Assembly (NCBI GenBank): GCA_947492475.1 | Contig: CANLNM010000007.1 | Span: 62,001-126,000 of the forward strand | DNA: 64,000 nt | Source of the DNA: an uncultured Paracoccaceae bacterium | GTDB taxonomy: Bacteria > Pseudomonadota > Alphaproteobacteria > Rhodobacterales > Rhodobacteraceae | Direction: 5' to 3' | Part shown: positions 38,099 to 48,833 of the stretch, one piece after another | Numbering within the stretch: the stretch's first letter is position 1 | Layout: each line of letters begins with the position of its first letter | Notes under the pieces: generated by a model | Database searches by the model: none | Told to the model about the DNA's origin: nothing | Seen by the model: only the letters and a program-made list of their open reading frames with translations | Position numbers and translations under genes: made by a program

Positions 38099-38878
38099 CT
38101 AAAGCAACCCTTCAGCGCGAAAACTGATTTCGCGTGATTTGCCGATAATCAGATGATCATGCAGCGTCAGTGATAATGCGCGTGCCGCTTGTTCCACTTG
38201 TTTGGTCATGGCGATGTCTTCGGGGGACGGTGTTGGGTCCCCTGAGGGGTGGTTGTGCACCAAAATGATTGCGGATGCGTTTAATTCCAGCGCCCGTTTC
38301 ATGATTTCGCGGGGATAAACCGGCACATGATCAACGGTTCCGGTGCCTTGGGCTTCGTCTTCGATCAATGTGTTTTTACGGTCCAGAAACAGAACACGGA
38401 ATTGTTCGGTATCGCGGTGGGCCATGATCGTGTGGCAATAGTCCAACAGTGAATCCCAGCTGGACAATACGGGGCGCTGAATGACACGCGCGCGGGCCAT
38501 ACGGTGGGTGGCCGCCTCGATAATTTTGAGTTCGGTAATCACGGCGTCACCGATGCCTTTAACCTCAGACAGGCGCGCGGCGGGGGCAGAGAGCACACGA
38601 TTGAAGTCACCAAAGGCGTCGATCAGGGCGCGGGCAATTGGTTTGACATCCTGGCGGGGAATGGCGCGGAACAGGACCAGTTCCAGCAATTCATAGTCGG
38701 GCATTGCATCCGCGCCGCCATCGTTAAACCGGGCGCGCAGGCGTTTGCGATGATCCTTAATATAAGAAGGCAGACGTGCGCCCTGTGGAATGGCTGGCAC
38801 GATCTGGACGTCCTGATCTGCGGGATCAGCGGCAAAAAGGGGCAGAGGCATTTCTGCCATGTGGCGCAGCTTGGACAT
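38099..38878 (-). CDS. radC: DNA repair protein RadC (JAB/MPN domain)
   Basis: A 259-residue RadC with an N-terminal helix-hairpin-helix region (SEVKGIGDAVITELK, about 95-110) and a C-terminal JAB domain carrying the metal motif HNHPSGD (about 206-212). RadC's true role remains unclear. ATG 38878 has GGA ahead; a start 14 codons upstream is possible. It ends 8 bases from the convergent OmpA-like gene. Confidence 0.93.
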   Translation of the reverse strand: MSKLRHMAEMPLPLFAADPADQDVQIVPAIPQGARLPSYIKDHRKRLRARFNDGGADAMPDYELLELVLFRAIPRQDVKPIARALIDAFGDFNRVLSAPAARLSEVKGIGDAVITELKIIEAATHRMARARVIQRPVLSSWDSLLDYCHTIMAHRDTEQFRVLFLDRKNTLIEDEAQGTGTVDHVPVYPREIMKRALELNASAIILVHNHPSGDPTPSPEDIAMTKQVEQAARALSLTLHDHLIIGKSREISFRAEGLL

Positions 38879-38929
38879 GGGTCCATCTTGCTGTCGATTC
38901 GCTTTCGGATTGGTTAACAAACCTTAATG

Positions 38930-38964
38930 CAGAATCAAAAAGCGCCCCAAAATAGGGGCGCTTT
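38930..38964 (-). terminator. Intrinsic terminator after dnaJ
   Basis: A perfect ten-base stem, AAAGCGCCCC (38939-38948) with GGGGCGCTTT (38955-38964). On the minus strand it is followed by TTTTTGATT, and it sits 21 bases past the dnaJ stop. Confidence 0.88.
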
Positions 38965-38984
38965 GACATTGGATCGGTAAGGAT

Positions 38985-40136
38985 TTAGCCCTTCATCCCG
39001 TCCCAAAAGCTTTTGACTGCTGAAAAGAACTTTGACGAATGGGGGTTATTTTCTTCACCCAGCTTGTCAAATTCGCGCAACAATTCTTTCTGCTTGGAGG
39101 ACAGATTGACCGGTGTTTCCACGGCCAATTCGATGAACATATCCCCAGCGGCACCGCCACGCAGACCTGGCATGCCTTTGGAACGCAGGCGCATTTGACG
39201 GCCAGACTGGCTTCCTGCGGGGATTTTCACGCGTGAGCGACCGCCATCAATGGTGGGCACTTCGATGTCACCACCCAAGGCCGCTGTGGCCATGGAAACA
39301 GGGACGCGACAGAACAATTGCTGCCCATCACGCTGGAACAGGTCATGATCATCCACCTCAATAAAGATGTAGAGATCGCCGGACGGACCACCGCGCATCC
39401 CGGCTTCGCCTTCGCCTGCCAGACGAATACGTGTGCCGGTTTCAACACCTGCAGGAATGTTCACAGACAGCGACCGGTCCTTTTGGACGCGACCCTGACC
39501 GTGGCAATTGCCGCATGGGTTTTTGATGGTCTGGCCCATGCCGTTACAGGTCGGACAGGTGCGTTCCACCGTAAAGAAACCCTGCTGCGCGCGCACCTTG
39601 CCCATGCCGGAACATGTGGGGCAGGTTTGCGGTTCAGCACCACCTTCGGCGCCCGTGCCGCTGCAGGTATCACAGCCCACAGATGTCGGGACATTGATGG
39701 TTTTGTGCATTCCCCCAAAGGCGTCTTCGAGTGAAATCCGCAGGTTGTAGCGCAGATCACTGCCGCGCGACGCACGTGGGCGTCCACCACCCTGACCGCC
39801 GCCGCGACCGCCCATGAAGTCACCAAACAGGTCGTCAAACACATCCGAAAATGCCGACGCAAAATCGCCCTGACCACCACCGCCGGGACGCCCGCCGCCG
39901 CCCATGCCACCTTCGAAGGCTGCATGGCCATAGCGGTCATAGGCTGCCTTCTTTTCGGCATCCTTCAGGATCTCATAGGCTTCGTTGGCTTCTTTGAACT
40001 GATCTTCGGCTTTGGGGTTGTCGGCGTTTCGATCAGGATGCAGCTCTTTCGCTTTGCCGCGATAGGCTTTCTTGATCTCATCCGCACTTGCGCCCTTAGC
40101 GACGCCTAATACGTCGTAAAAATCGCGTTTCGCCAT
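38985..40136 (-). CDS. dnaJ: Chaperone DnaJ
   Basis: Hsp40 co-chaperone stimulating DnaK. 383 residues: J-domain with HPD (about 32-34), a Gly-rich linker (about 75-115), a zinc centre with four CxxCxGxG-type repeats (about 140-210) and the C-terminal substrate domain. Downstream of dnaK on the same strand, 69 bases away, with a tandem sequence duplication in the gap and a terminator after it. Confidence 0.98.
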   Translation of the reverse strand: MAKRDFYDVLGVAKGASADEIKKAYRGKAKELHPDRNADNPKAEDQFKEANEAYEILKDAEKKAAYDRYGHAAFEGGMGGGGRPGGGGQGDFASAFSDVFDDLFGDFMGGRGGGQGGGRPRASRGSDLRYNLRISLEDAFGGMHKTINVPTSVGCDTCSGTGAEGGAEPQTCPTCSGMGKVRAQQGFFTVERTCPTCNGMGQTIKNPCGNCHGQGRVQKDRSLSVNIPAGVETGTRIRLAGEGEAGMRGGPSGDLYIFIEVDDHDLFQRDGQQLFCRVPVSMATAALGGDIEVPTIDGGRSRVKIPAGSQSGRQMRLRSKGMPGLRGGAAGDMFIELAVETPVNLSSKQKELLREFDKLGEENNPHSSKFFSAVKSFWDGMKG

Positions 40137-40153
40137 GGAAATCTCCCTTTTGG

Positions 40154-40192
40154 GAATAGAGAGACCGGCCCCATGAATAGGACCGGCCCCAT
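40154..40192 (-). repeat. Imperfect tandem duplication between dnaK and dnaJ
   Basis: The unit GAATAG plus GACCGGCCCCAT occurs twice in a row on the plus strand: GAATAG 40156-40161, GACCGGCCCCAT 40163-40174, then GAATAG 40175-40180 and GACCGGCCCCAT 40181-40192. The first copy has a couple of extra bases between its halves. Confidence 0.75.
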
Positions 40193-40205
40193 AGTTTCAG
40201 GCGGA

Positions 40206-42119
<1,914 letters not shown>

Positions 42120-42233
42120 TTTCAAATCCCTCTTTAGATTAGGCGATGTGAGTAGGCGCGGACCCTAACTGGCACCCACGCCCGTGTATTAACGATTAGA
42201 TGCGATGGAATGGTCCATCGCGGATCACAGCGC

Positions 42234-42262
42234 TATATAGGGATCACAAAGGCGACCTGCAA
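42234..42262 (-). promoter_or_regulatory. Candidate dnaK promoter, possibly RpoH-dependent
   Basis: On the minus strand TTGCAG (42262-42257) and TATATA (42239-42234) are separated by 17 bases. The -10 lies in CCCTATATAG, which fits the CYTATNT pattern described for Rhodobacter RpoH promoters as well as sigma70. It is about 115 bases ahead of the dnaK ATG. The rest of the 293-base gap shows no gene. Confidence 0.55.
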
Positions 42263-42412
42263 CGGTTACGAGGGGCAAACAGCGGCAAAATTGCAATTGA
42301 AACGCTTGTTTTGCACAGATCACCCATATTGGGTGCGCTAACACCCCTGGCCGTTCAATTTTTTAAAGGAAATTTTAACCAAACCGGGCCGGAATCACCG
42401 ATGCGAAACCGG

Positions 42413-43036
42413 TCAGTTTCCAAGCAGTGAACAACAGCCTGACAGCATTTCGGTTTCGCCTGATCCCGTGGTCAATATTCCGATTTCCAGCCCAAAGTTT
42501 TGGTCGGACATGCCATCGCGACAGCTGCGATTGTGGATCATGGCGGTAAATTCACCGGCCTTATCTGATCCCTGAATGGCATGGGAACCGGTGAAACCGC
42601 GTGCCGTAATCATCAAGCCGGTGGTGTAGATCTGCCCAATGCCGTCCATGGATTGCATCACGCTCTGGCCTCCTTGGACCAGATCAAAGCTCCAAAACGG
42701 TTCGGTTCCGTGACAGGCCAGCCGCCGGGTCAGGGCATAATCGCCTTGCTCCCAGCGTTGCATGAATCGCAAATTGATCCAGCCGGATTGTTCGCCCACA
42801 TTGATCATGCCCCAGCGCCCATCATCCGATGCGGTGATGATTTCGACCCCGCGTAAGTTCGGGCCCAGCATGCCCAAAATTGCGGCAGAGGCGTTTGGCT
42901 CTGCGCGAATGTTGAGCTGATCATCCGCCTCAACGCCCGTGACGTCATAAAGGGCCGGAAAGGATTGCGCCCAAACCAAAGCGGGTGCCGACATCGCGAT
43001 CATGACCAAATAGGCCCAGAGAAAACGGCGGATCAT
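42413..43036 (-). CDS. Exported SH3-domain protein
   Basis: A 207-residue periplasmic protein with signal peptide ending VWAQ. Residues about 28-92 form a bacterial SH3 domain (ADDQLNIRAEPNASAAILG, then GRWGMINVGEQSGWIN). The C-terminal half has a COG3650-like part with ACHGTEPFWSFDL and the paired cysteines expected there. Such proteins bind peptidoglycan or act in the envelope; function unknown. Start overlaps the stop of the permease gene (ATGA). Confidence 0.82.
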   Translation of the reverse strand: MIRRFLWAYLVMIAMSAPALVWAQSFPALYDVTGVEADDQLNIRAEPNASAAILGMLGPNLRGVEIITASDDGRWGMINVGEQSGWINLRFMQRWEQGDYALTRRLACHGTEPFWSFDLVQGGQSVMQSMDGIGQIYTTGLMITARGFTGSHAIQGSDKAGEFTAMIHNRSCRDGMSDQNFGLEIGILTTGSGETEMLSGCCSLLGN

Positions 43037-43854
43037 TTGCCAGCGGTCCAGCTAACCGATGCGTATTTACGTGTGTAAAATTCGCCCATCATTCCCAGCA
43101 TGATCAACGTGCAACTCAGGATGAGGGGATAGCTGACCGTAGAATTCAGGGGGTCGTAATTGATAAAGGTAAAGCCGCGCGCCTGATCGATGGAATGAAA
43201 CAATGGGTTCCAGTCAAACAGAGAAATCAGATAGGGCGGCATTGTGTTGGCCACAAACATTTTGCCCGATGCGATCATATTGGCCCGGGCGTAAATCTGT
43301 GATGCGATCTGAACAAAGCCGGGGAACCATGGCTTGAGCGATAGGAAAATCACGCCAACTGCAACGCCGGAAAACCACGCTAACAGCAACATAGCAAAGG
43401 CATTTACCGGCTCTTCGATCAGGACGGGGGTCATGATGACATGGTACAAAAACAACACGGTCAGCAAGGACAGAACCTGAATATAAAGCGACCCCACCGC
43501 CGCGGCTGTGATGGTCACAATGGTGTTCATCGGCGCGTGTTTCATCATCGCGGATGCCGGACCTTCGGCTTTGACGACAGCGCCCATTGCCTTGGTGTGG
43601 GTCAGAAACAGGAAAATCCCGGACATAATATAGAGCAGGAAATCGCCCTTAATCGCGGCGCCCCGCAGGCCCAATACCGAAAACATAAAATAGAACGCGA
43701 TCACAAACACAATGGTCTGCATCATATTCATGATCAGACCCATCAATGCGTTTTGGTGATCCTTGCGGATTTCGCGCACAATCGAATGATAGATCAGCTC
43801 AACCATCGCCAAGGCGGTGCCATGCGCGGATTGGGGTGAACGTGCCTCAAACAT
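43033..43854 (-). CDS. ABC-2 type permease for polysaccharide export (KpsM-like)
   Basis: A 273-residue inner-membrane permease with about six helices. The HSIVREIRKDHQNALMG start and the GEFYTRKYASVSW end are typical of capsule or O-antigen export permeases. It should pair with a KpsT-type ATPase, but none is in the neighbourhood; the gene is next to the SH3 protein and divergent from cysQ-kdsB. Substrate is inferred only from the adjoining Kdo and sugar genes. Confidence 0.85.
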   Translation of the reverse strand: MFEARSPQSAHGTALAMVELIYHSIVREIRKDHQNALMGLIMNMMQTIVFVIAFYFMFSVLGLRGAAIKGDFLLYIMSGIFLFLTHTKAMGAVVKAEGPASAMMKHAPMNTIVTITAAAVGSLYIQVLSLLTVLFLYHVIMTPVLIEEPVNAFAMLLLAWFSGVAVGVIFLSLKPWFPGFVQIASQIYARANMIASGKMFVANTMPPYLISLFDWNPLFHSIDQARGFTFINYDPLNSTVSYPLILSCTLIMLGMMGEFYTRKYASVSWTAGK

Positions 43855-44001
43855 AATGGGGTCCTGTCATCGGGGTATTTTGTAGGACGATTTTCTTTTG
43901 TCGCATGAAATTCTTGCTGATCTCTTTAAGCGAAAGCATAAGAGGCGCGAACATGTGTTTCAACAAAAACACCCGTGAATTGATTTTATCGGAGACGAAG
44001 T

Positions 44002-44799
44002 ATGGATTTTCAGAAACTAACAGAAGAAATGCGCCGCCTTGCATTGGAAGCTGGCGACAAGATCATGGAAATTTACGAAGCGGATGATTTCGACGTGCGG
44101 TCCAAATCTGATGACAGCCCGGTCACAGCGGCCGATCTGGCTGCGGATGCGATCATTTCCAAGGGTCTGCGCGCGGCATTCCCGGATGTAACGCTGATCA
44201 CCGAAGAGCAATCTGATTCACACGCCCTGTCCGCCAGCACGTTTTTGATCGTGGACCCGCTGGACGGTACCAAAGAGTTTATCCACCGTCGCGGCGATTT
44301 CACTGTGAACATAGCCTATGTGGTTGACGGCGCACCGATCCGCGGTGTGGTTTACGCCCCCGCCAAAGGCCGCCTGTTCATCACCGATGCGGATGGCAAA
44401 ACATCCGAAGAGAAAGCCCCGTTTGACAACGCGACCCCCGGCACACAGACGCCGATCAGCGTTACAACACCTGACAATGACGGGCTGATGATCGTGGCGT
44501 CCAAATCCCACCGCGACCAAGCAACCGAAGATTACATCAACAAATACAACGTCAAAGACAGCCGCAGCGCCGGGTCTTCGTTGAAATTCTGTCTGGTCGC
44601 GACAGGCGAAGCGGACATTTACCCGCGCGTTGGCCGCACCATGGAATGGGACACAGCGGCCGGTCATGCGGTTCTGATCGGGGCGGGTGGCGATGTCGTG
44701 CGTTTTGATGACCACACCCCATTGCGCTACGGCAAAGAGGATTTCGCCAATCCGTTCTTTATCGCCTATGCGCCCGGCGTTGATCTGAAAACCGCCTGA
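44002..44799 (+). CDS. cysQ: 3'(2'),5'-bisphosphate nucleotidase CysQ
   Basis: Hydrolyses PAP, the by-product of sulfotransferases and PAPS reductase, to AMP. 265 residues of the inositol-monophosphatase fold with the metal motif DPLDGTKEF (about 85-93) and WDTAAGHA later. GGAGACGAAG lies ahead of the ATG. PAP removal fits the sulfotransferase gene 7 kb downstream, although CysQ is also a general housekeeping enzyme. Its stop overlaps kdsB. Confidence 0.94.
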   Translation: MDFQKLTEEMRRLALEAGDKIMEIYEADDFDVRSKSDDSPVTAADLAADAIISKGLRAAFPDVTLITEEQSDSHALSASTFLIVDPLDGTKEFIHRRGDFTVNIAYVVDGAPIRGVVYAPAKGRLFITDADGKTSEEKAPFDNATPGTQTPISVTTPDNDGLMIVASKSHRDQATEDYINKYNVKDSRSAGSSLKFCLVATGEADIYPRVGRTMEWDTAAGHAVLIGAGGDVVRFDDHTPLRYGKEDFANPFFIAYAPGVDLKTA

Positions 44800-45599
44800 T
44801 GTCATCGCTGATCGTCATCCCCGCCCGATTTGCGTCGACACGCTATCCCGGAAAGCCCTTGGTCAATCTGACCGGGGCGGATGGGCAGGCCCGCAGTTTG
44901 GTGCAACGTTCCTGGGAGGCGGCCTGTCAGGTGCAGGGCGTGGACCGGGTTGTGGTGGCAACGGATGACGATCGCATTGCCGACGCAGCGACCGATTTTG
45001 GTGCCGAAGTTGTCATGACATCGGAATCATGTCGCAATGGCACCGAACGGGTGGCCGAAGCCTATGATGCGTTGGGCGGCGGCTATGACATCGTGGTCAA
45101 TCTACAAGGTGACGCCCCGCTGACGCCGCCTTGGTTTGTTGAGGATCTGATCAATGGTCTGCGCGACAATCCCGTGGCCGAAGTGGCCACACCCGTTTTG
45201 CGGTGTGACGGGCGGGCGCTGAACGGGTTCCTAGAGGATCGGCGCGCGGGTCGTGTTGGTGGAACAACTGCGGTTTTTGGGATAGATAACAACGCGTTAT
45301 ATTTCTCCAAAGAGGTTGTCCCTTATACAGGTCAAACCTATCAAGATGATGATGAAACCCCGGTTTTTCATCATGTTGGGGTCTATGCCTATCGTCCCTC
45401 TGCGCTGGCGGCCTATCCCCGCTGGGCGGCAGGCCCCCTAGAAGGCCTGGAAGGTCTGGAACAATTACGTTTCTTGGAACGCGGCTCTCATATGCTTTGT
45501 GTTGAGGTCGAATCCCGTGGGCGACAGTTCTGGGAACTGAACAACCCCGAAGATGTTCCGCGCCTTGAGGCAATGATGCGCGAAATGAAGCTTAATTGA
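44799..45599 (+). CDS. kdsB: 3-deoxy-manno-octulosonate cytidylyltransferase
   Basis: Makes CMP-Kdo for lipopolysaccharide or Kdo-linked capsule. 266 residues with the start IVIPARFASTRYPGKPL, the NLQGDAPL motif and GIYAYR-like HVGVYAYR. The start overlaps the cysQ stop (TGATG). It appears slightly longer and more divergent than core LPS KdsB, so it may be a capsule-type copy; unproven. kdsD for Kdo precursor synthesis is at 56140. Confidence 0.93.
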   Translation: MSSLIVIPARFASTRYPGKPLVNLTGADGQARSLVQRSWEAACQVQGVDRVVVATDDDRIADAATDFGAEVVMTSESCRNGTERVAEAYDALGGGYDIVVNLQGDAPLTPPWFVEDLINGLRDNPVAEVATPVLRCDGRALNGFLEDRRAGRVGGTTAVFGIDNNALYFSKEVVPYTGQTYQDDDETPVFHHVGVYAYRPSALAAYPRWAAGPLEGLEGLEQLRFLERGSHMLCVEVESRGRQFWELNNPEDVPRLEAMMREMKLN

Positions 45600-45763
45600 G
45601 TAGAATTGTCGCGATCTTGCATCAAAAATGCCGATTTATCATTAGTTTGATATACACTGTGAGCGTCTAGGTTGGATTTCACCAAGATTTTGTCATATTC
45701 AACCTGTAGTGACGGCGCATATCGCAGATTCACTGATTAATAATGTAAAATTTGAGGCCTAAA

Positions 45764-46657
45764 ATGAAGAGACGTGTAACCAAAGCAATCTTTCCGGTGG
45801 CTGGCTTAGGGACTCGTTTTCTTCCCGCAACCAAGTCGGTTCCCAAGGAAATCATGACTTTGGTTGATCGCCCATTGATCCAATATGCCATCGACGAAGC
45901 GCGCGCCGCCGGGATCAAAGAATTTATCTTTGTGACGTCTCGCGGCAAAGGCGCGCTAGAGGATTATTTTGACCACTCTAACGAGCTGGAAAATACCCTG
46001 CGCAAAAAGGGCAAAATGGATTTGTTGGAGACGCTGAAAAGCACCAACATGGATAGCGGTGCCATCGCGTATATCCGTCAGCACAAAGCGCTGGGATTGG
46101 GGCATGCCGTATGGTGCGCCCGCCGTTTGGTTGCCAATGAACCGTTTGCGGTGATCCTGCCGGACGATGTGATCGCAGCCGAAAAACCTTGTTTGCAGCA
46201 AATGGTCGAAGCCTACGAAGAAACCGGTGGCAGCATGGTTGCCGCCATGGAAGTGCCCAGTGAAAAGGCGTCTTCTTATGGGATGCTCGACGTCAAAGAA
46301 GACATGGGCACCATCGTGTCGGTCAAAGGGATGGTCGAAAAGCCGCCCGCAGACGAAGCGCCGTCAAACCTGGCGGTGATCGGTCGTTATATCCTGTCGC
46401 CAAAAATCATGCAGAACCTGAATAAAATTGATCGTGGGGCTGGGGATGAAATCCAGCTGACCGACGCAATTGCGCAGGAAATGAACGAAGACCGCGATGT
46501 CTTTGGCTATCGTTTTTCCGGTCAGCGCTATGATTGCGGCACCAAGGCGGGGTTCCTGCAGGCGACGGTTGCCTTTGGTCTGGCGCGTCCCGATCTGGGT
46601 CCAGAATTCTCTGAATATCTTGAGAGCATGGTCGCCCTTCGAAACGCCGCGCAATAA
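45764..46657 (+). CDS. galU: UTP-glucose-1-phosphate uridylyltransferase
   Basis: Produces UDP-glucose. 297 residues with KAIFPVAGLGTRFLPATKSVPKE and the EKP-type motif VEKPP around residue 190. ATG 45764 follows TTTGAGGCC. galE is 14 bases behind, so the pair supplies UDP-glucose and UDP-galactose to the following glycosyltransferases. The 164 bases before it hold no gene and probably its promoter. Confidence 0.96.
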   Translation: MKRRVTKAIFPVAGLGTRFLPATKSVPKEIMTLVDRPLIQYAIDEARAAGIKEFIFVTSRGKGALEDYFDHSNELENTLRKKGKMDLLETLKSTNMDSGAIAYIRQHKALGLGHAVWCARRLVANEPFAVILPDDVIAAEKPCLQQMVEAYEETGGSMVAAMEVPSEKASSYGMLDVKEDMGTIVSVKGMVEKPPADEAPSNLAVIGRYILSPKIMQNLNKIDRGAGDEIQLTDAIAQEMNEDRDVFGYRFSGQRYDCGTKAGFLQATVAFGLARPDLGPEFSEYLESMVALRNAAQ

Positions 46658-46671
46658 GACCGAGGTCGCAA

Positions 46672-47655
46672 ATGACAACAGTATTGGTAACGGGAGGTGC
46701 GGGCTATATCGGGTCGCACGCCTGCAAAGCGTTGGCCCGCGCGGGCTATACCCCTGTCACGTTTGATAACTTTGAAACCGGTTGGCGGAATGCGGTTAAA
46801 TTTGGCCCCCTCGAAGAGGGCGATTTGCAAGATCGCGATCGTCTGCGGGATGTGTTTGCCAAACATAAACCTGTCGCTGTGATGCATTTTGCGGCGCTGT
46901 CTTTGGTCGGCGAAAGCATGTCAAACCCCGGCAAATACTGGCGTTCCAACGTGGGCGGATCGCTGAATTTGATCGAAGCGGCCGCCGAGGCAGGCTGCAA
47001 AAACTTTGTGTTTTCATCAACTTGCGCCACTTACGGGGATCAAGACGGCGTGGTGTTGGATGAAAACAGCACCCAAATGCCGATCAATTCCTATGGCGCA
47101 TCCAAACGCGCGATTGAGGACATCCTTGATAACTTTCGCGCGTCCCATGGCTTAAACTCTGTCATTTTCCGTTATTTCAACGTGGCGGGTGCTGACCCGG
47201 ATGGCGAAGTGGGGGAATTCCACCAGCCAGAAACCCATTTGATCCCGCTGATGCTGGACGCGATTGAGGGAAAACGGGACGCGTTGACCATTTTTGGCAC
47301 GGATTACGACACGCCAGACGGGACCTGTATCCGTGATTATGTGCATGTTTGCGATCTGGTGGATGCCCATGTTCTGGGGCTGAAATGGCTAGAGGACGAA
47401 AAAGGCAGCCGTGCGTTTAATCTGGGCACGGGGACCGGGTTTTCGGTGCGCGAAGTGGTGCATCATTCTGGGTCTGTGACCAACAAACCGGTTCCCATTA
47501 TCGAAGGCGCACGCCGGGCGGGGGATGCGACCGCACTTGTCTCGGGTAGTCGGCGTGCCGACAAAGAGCTAGGCTGGAAGCCAACACGATCCACCTTGGA
47601 GAATATGATCGCAGATGCTTGGCGCTGGCACCAAAATGGCCATTACGATCGGTAA
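46672..47655 (+). CDS. galE: UDP-glucose 4-epimerase
   Basis: Interconverts UDP-glucose and UDP-galactose, NAD-dependent, cytoplasmic. 327 residues; the Rossmann motif GGAGYIGSH (7-15), the SSTCATYG segment and the catalytic SYGASK (about 140-145) are all intact. Follows galU and precedes the first glycosyltransferase by six bases, consistent with one operon. Confidence 0.96.
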   Translation: MTTVLVTGGAGYIGSHACKALARAGYTPVTFDNFETGWRNAVKFGPLEEGDLQDRDRLRDVFAKHKPVAVMHFAALSLVGESMSNPGKYWRSNVGGSLNLIEAAAEAGCKNFVFSSTCATYGDQDGVVLDENSTQMPINSYGASKRAIEDILDNFRASHGLNSVIFRYFNVAGADPDGEVGEFHQPETHLIPLMLDAIEGKRDALTIFGTDYDTPDGTCIRDYVHVCDLVDAHVLGLKWLEDEKGSRAFNLGTGTGFSVREVVHHSGSVTNKPVPIIEGARRAGDATALVSGSRRADKELGWKPTRSTLENMIADAWRWHQNGHYDR

Positions 47656-47661
47656 ACCCTA

Positions 47662-48678
47662 ATGGGCCGGTCGCGTCTGGTCGACGCCTATGACATGCGC
47701 CTGCGTCGGCGTCGGCTATTGTGGCGCAGTTTTCGGTCGCGCCACGCCCTGACGCCGGTTCAACAACGAACCAAGCTGATCGGCAAAAACGATCTGTTGC
47801 TGTTTTCAACCATGCGCAACGAAGCCGCGCGCCTGCCGTTTTTCCTTAGCCACTATCGCAAGCTGGGGATCCGTCATTTCCTGATCGTGGACAATGCCAG
47901 TGACGATGGCACAACCGAATACCTGACCCAACAGCCCGATGTGTCGGTCTGGACCACAAATGCCTCTTACCGAGACTCGCGTTTTGGTGTGGATTGGCTG
48001 ACATGGTTGCAAATGCGCTATGGTGCCCGTCATTGGTGCCTGACGGCGGATGCGGACGAAATACTGATCTATCCACATATGGATGATCGCCCTCTGGATG
48101 TCTTGACGCGGTGGCTTGATCAGCGGGGTGCGCCATCATTTGGGGCTATGATGCTGGACATGTATCCCCAAGGTCCGCTTGGCACAGCGCCCTATCACCC
48201 CGGTCAGGATCCAGCAGAGGTTCTGAACTGGTTTGATGTCGATAATTACACCTGGGAAATGTTGCCGAAATATCGCAACGTTTCAATCCGGGGCGGCGTG
48301 CGTAAACGTCTCTTCTTTCAGGATAAACCGGGTCACGCGCCCCATTTGCATAAGGTTCCTCTGGTGCGTTGGAACCGCCGGTTTGCCTATGTCAGTTCAA
48401 CCCATACCGCATTGCCACGACGCCTGAACGCGGCATTTGATGATCGACGACACTTACCAACAGGCGTGTTTTTACACAGTAAATTTCTGGATGGAATCAT
48501 TCAGAAATCGGACGAAGAAAAACGCCGCAGACAGCATTTTACCCATGCGGAACGTTATGATGATTACTATGACCGGATCATCGCCAATCCGACATTGTGG
48601 TATGAAAATTCGGTCCGCTATCAGGGCTGGGAACAGCTAGAGGAGCTGGGTCTGATGACCCGGGGCGCGTGGCGCTGA
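47662..48678 (+). CDS. Family 2-like glycosyltransferase (Glyco_tranf_2_4 type), copy 1
   Basis: A 338-residue cytoplasmic glycosyltransferase. It has the FSTMRNEAARLPFFLSHYR start of the fold, a DNASDDGT nucleotide-binding segment (about 77) and the metal motif DADE (about 130). The C-terminal part contains HLHKVPLVRWNRRFAY. It is paralogous to the gene at 48834: same layout, same motifs at matching positions. Sugar and acceptor unknown. Confidence 0.86.
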   Translation: MGRSRLVDAYDMRLRRRRLLWRSFRSRHALTPVQQRTKLIGKNDLLLFSTMRNEAARLPFFLSHYRKLGIRHFLIVDNASDDGTTEYLTQQPDVSVWTTNASYRDSRFGVDWLTWLQMRYGARHWCLTADADEILIYPHMDDRPLDVLTRWLDQRGAPSFGAMMLDMYPQGPLGTAPYHPGQDPAEVLNWFDVDNYTWEMLPKYRNVSIRGGVRKRLFFQDKPGHAPHLHKVPLVRWNRRFAYVSSTHTALPRRLNAAFDDRRHLPTGVFLHSKFLDGIIQKSDEEKRRRQHFTHAERYDDYYDRIIANPTLWYENSVRYQGWEQLEELGLMTRGAWR

Positions 48679-48833
48679 CATTTCAATGGCTTGGAACGGT
48701 CACAATGGTTTACGTCAGCGGCATGAAACCTTATTGTTTCGAAATAAGTGACAATTCCCGGCAAAAGGGAAAGAGAGTGTTAAGCGCTTTTGAGTAGGCA
48801 GGACGTAGGTTCCGGCGTGGTGAAGGATCGAAT

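Noticed and set aside
42363-42378. TTAA-N8-TTAA near the 42413 gene end
   Set aside because: CtrA sites need a seven-base spacer; here it is eight and the position is at a gene end.
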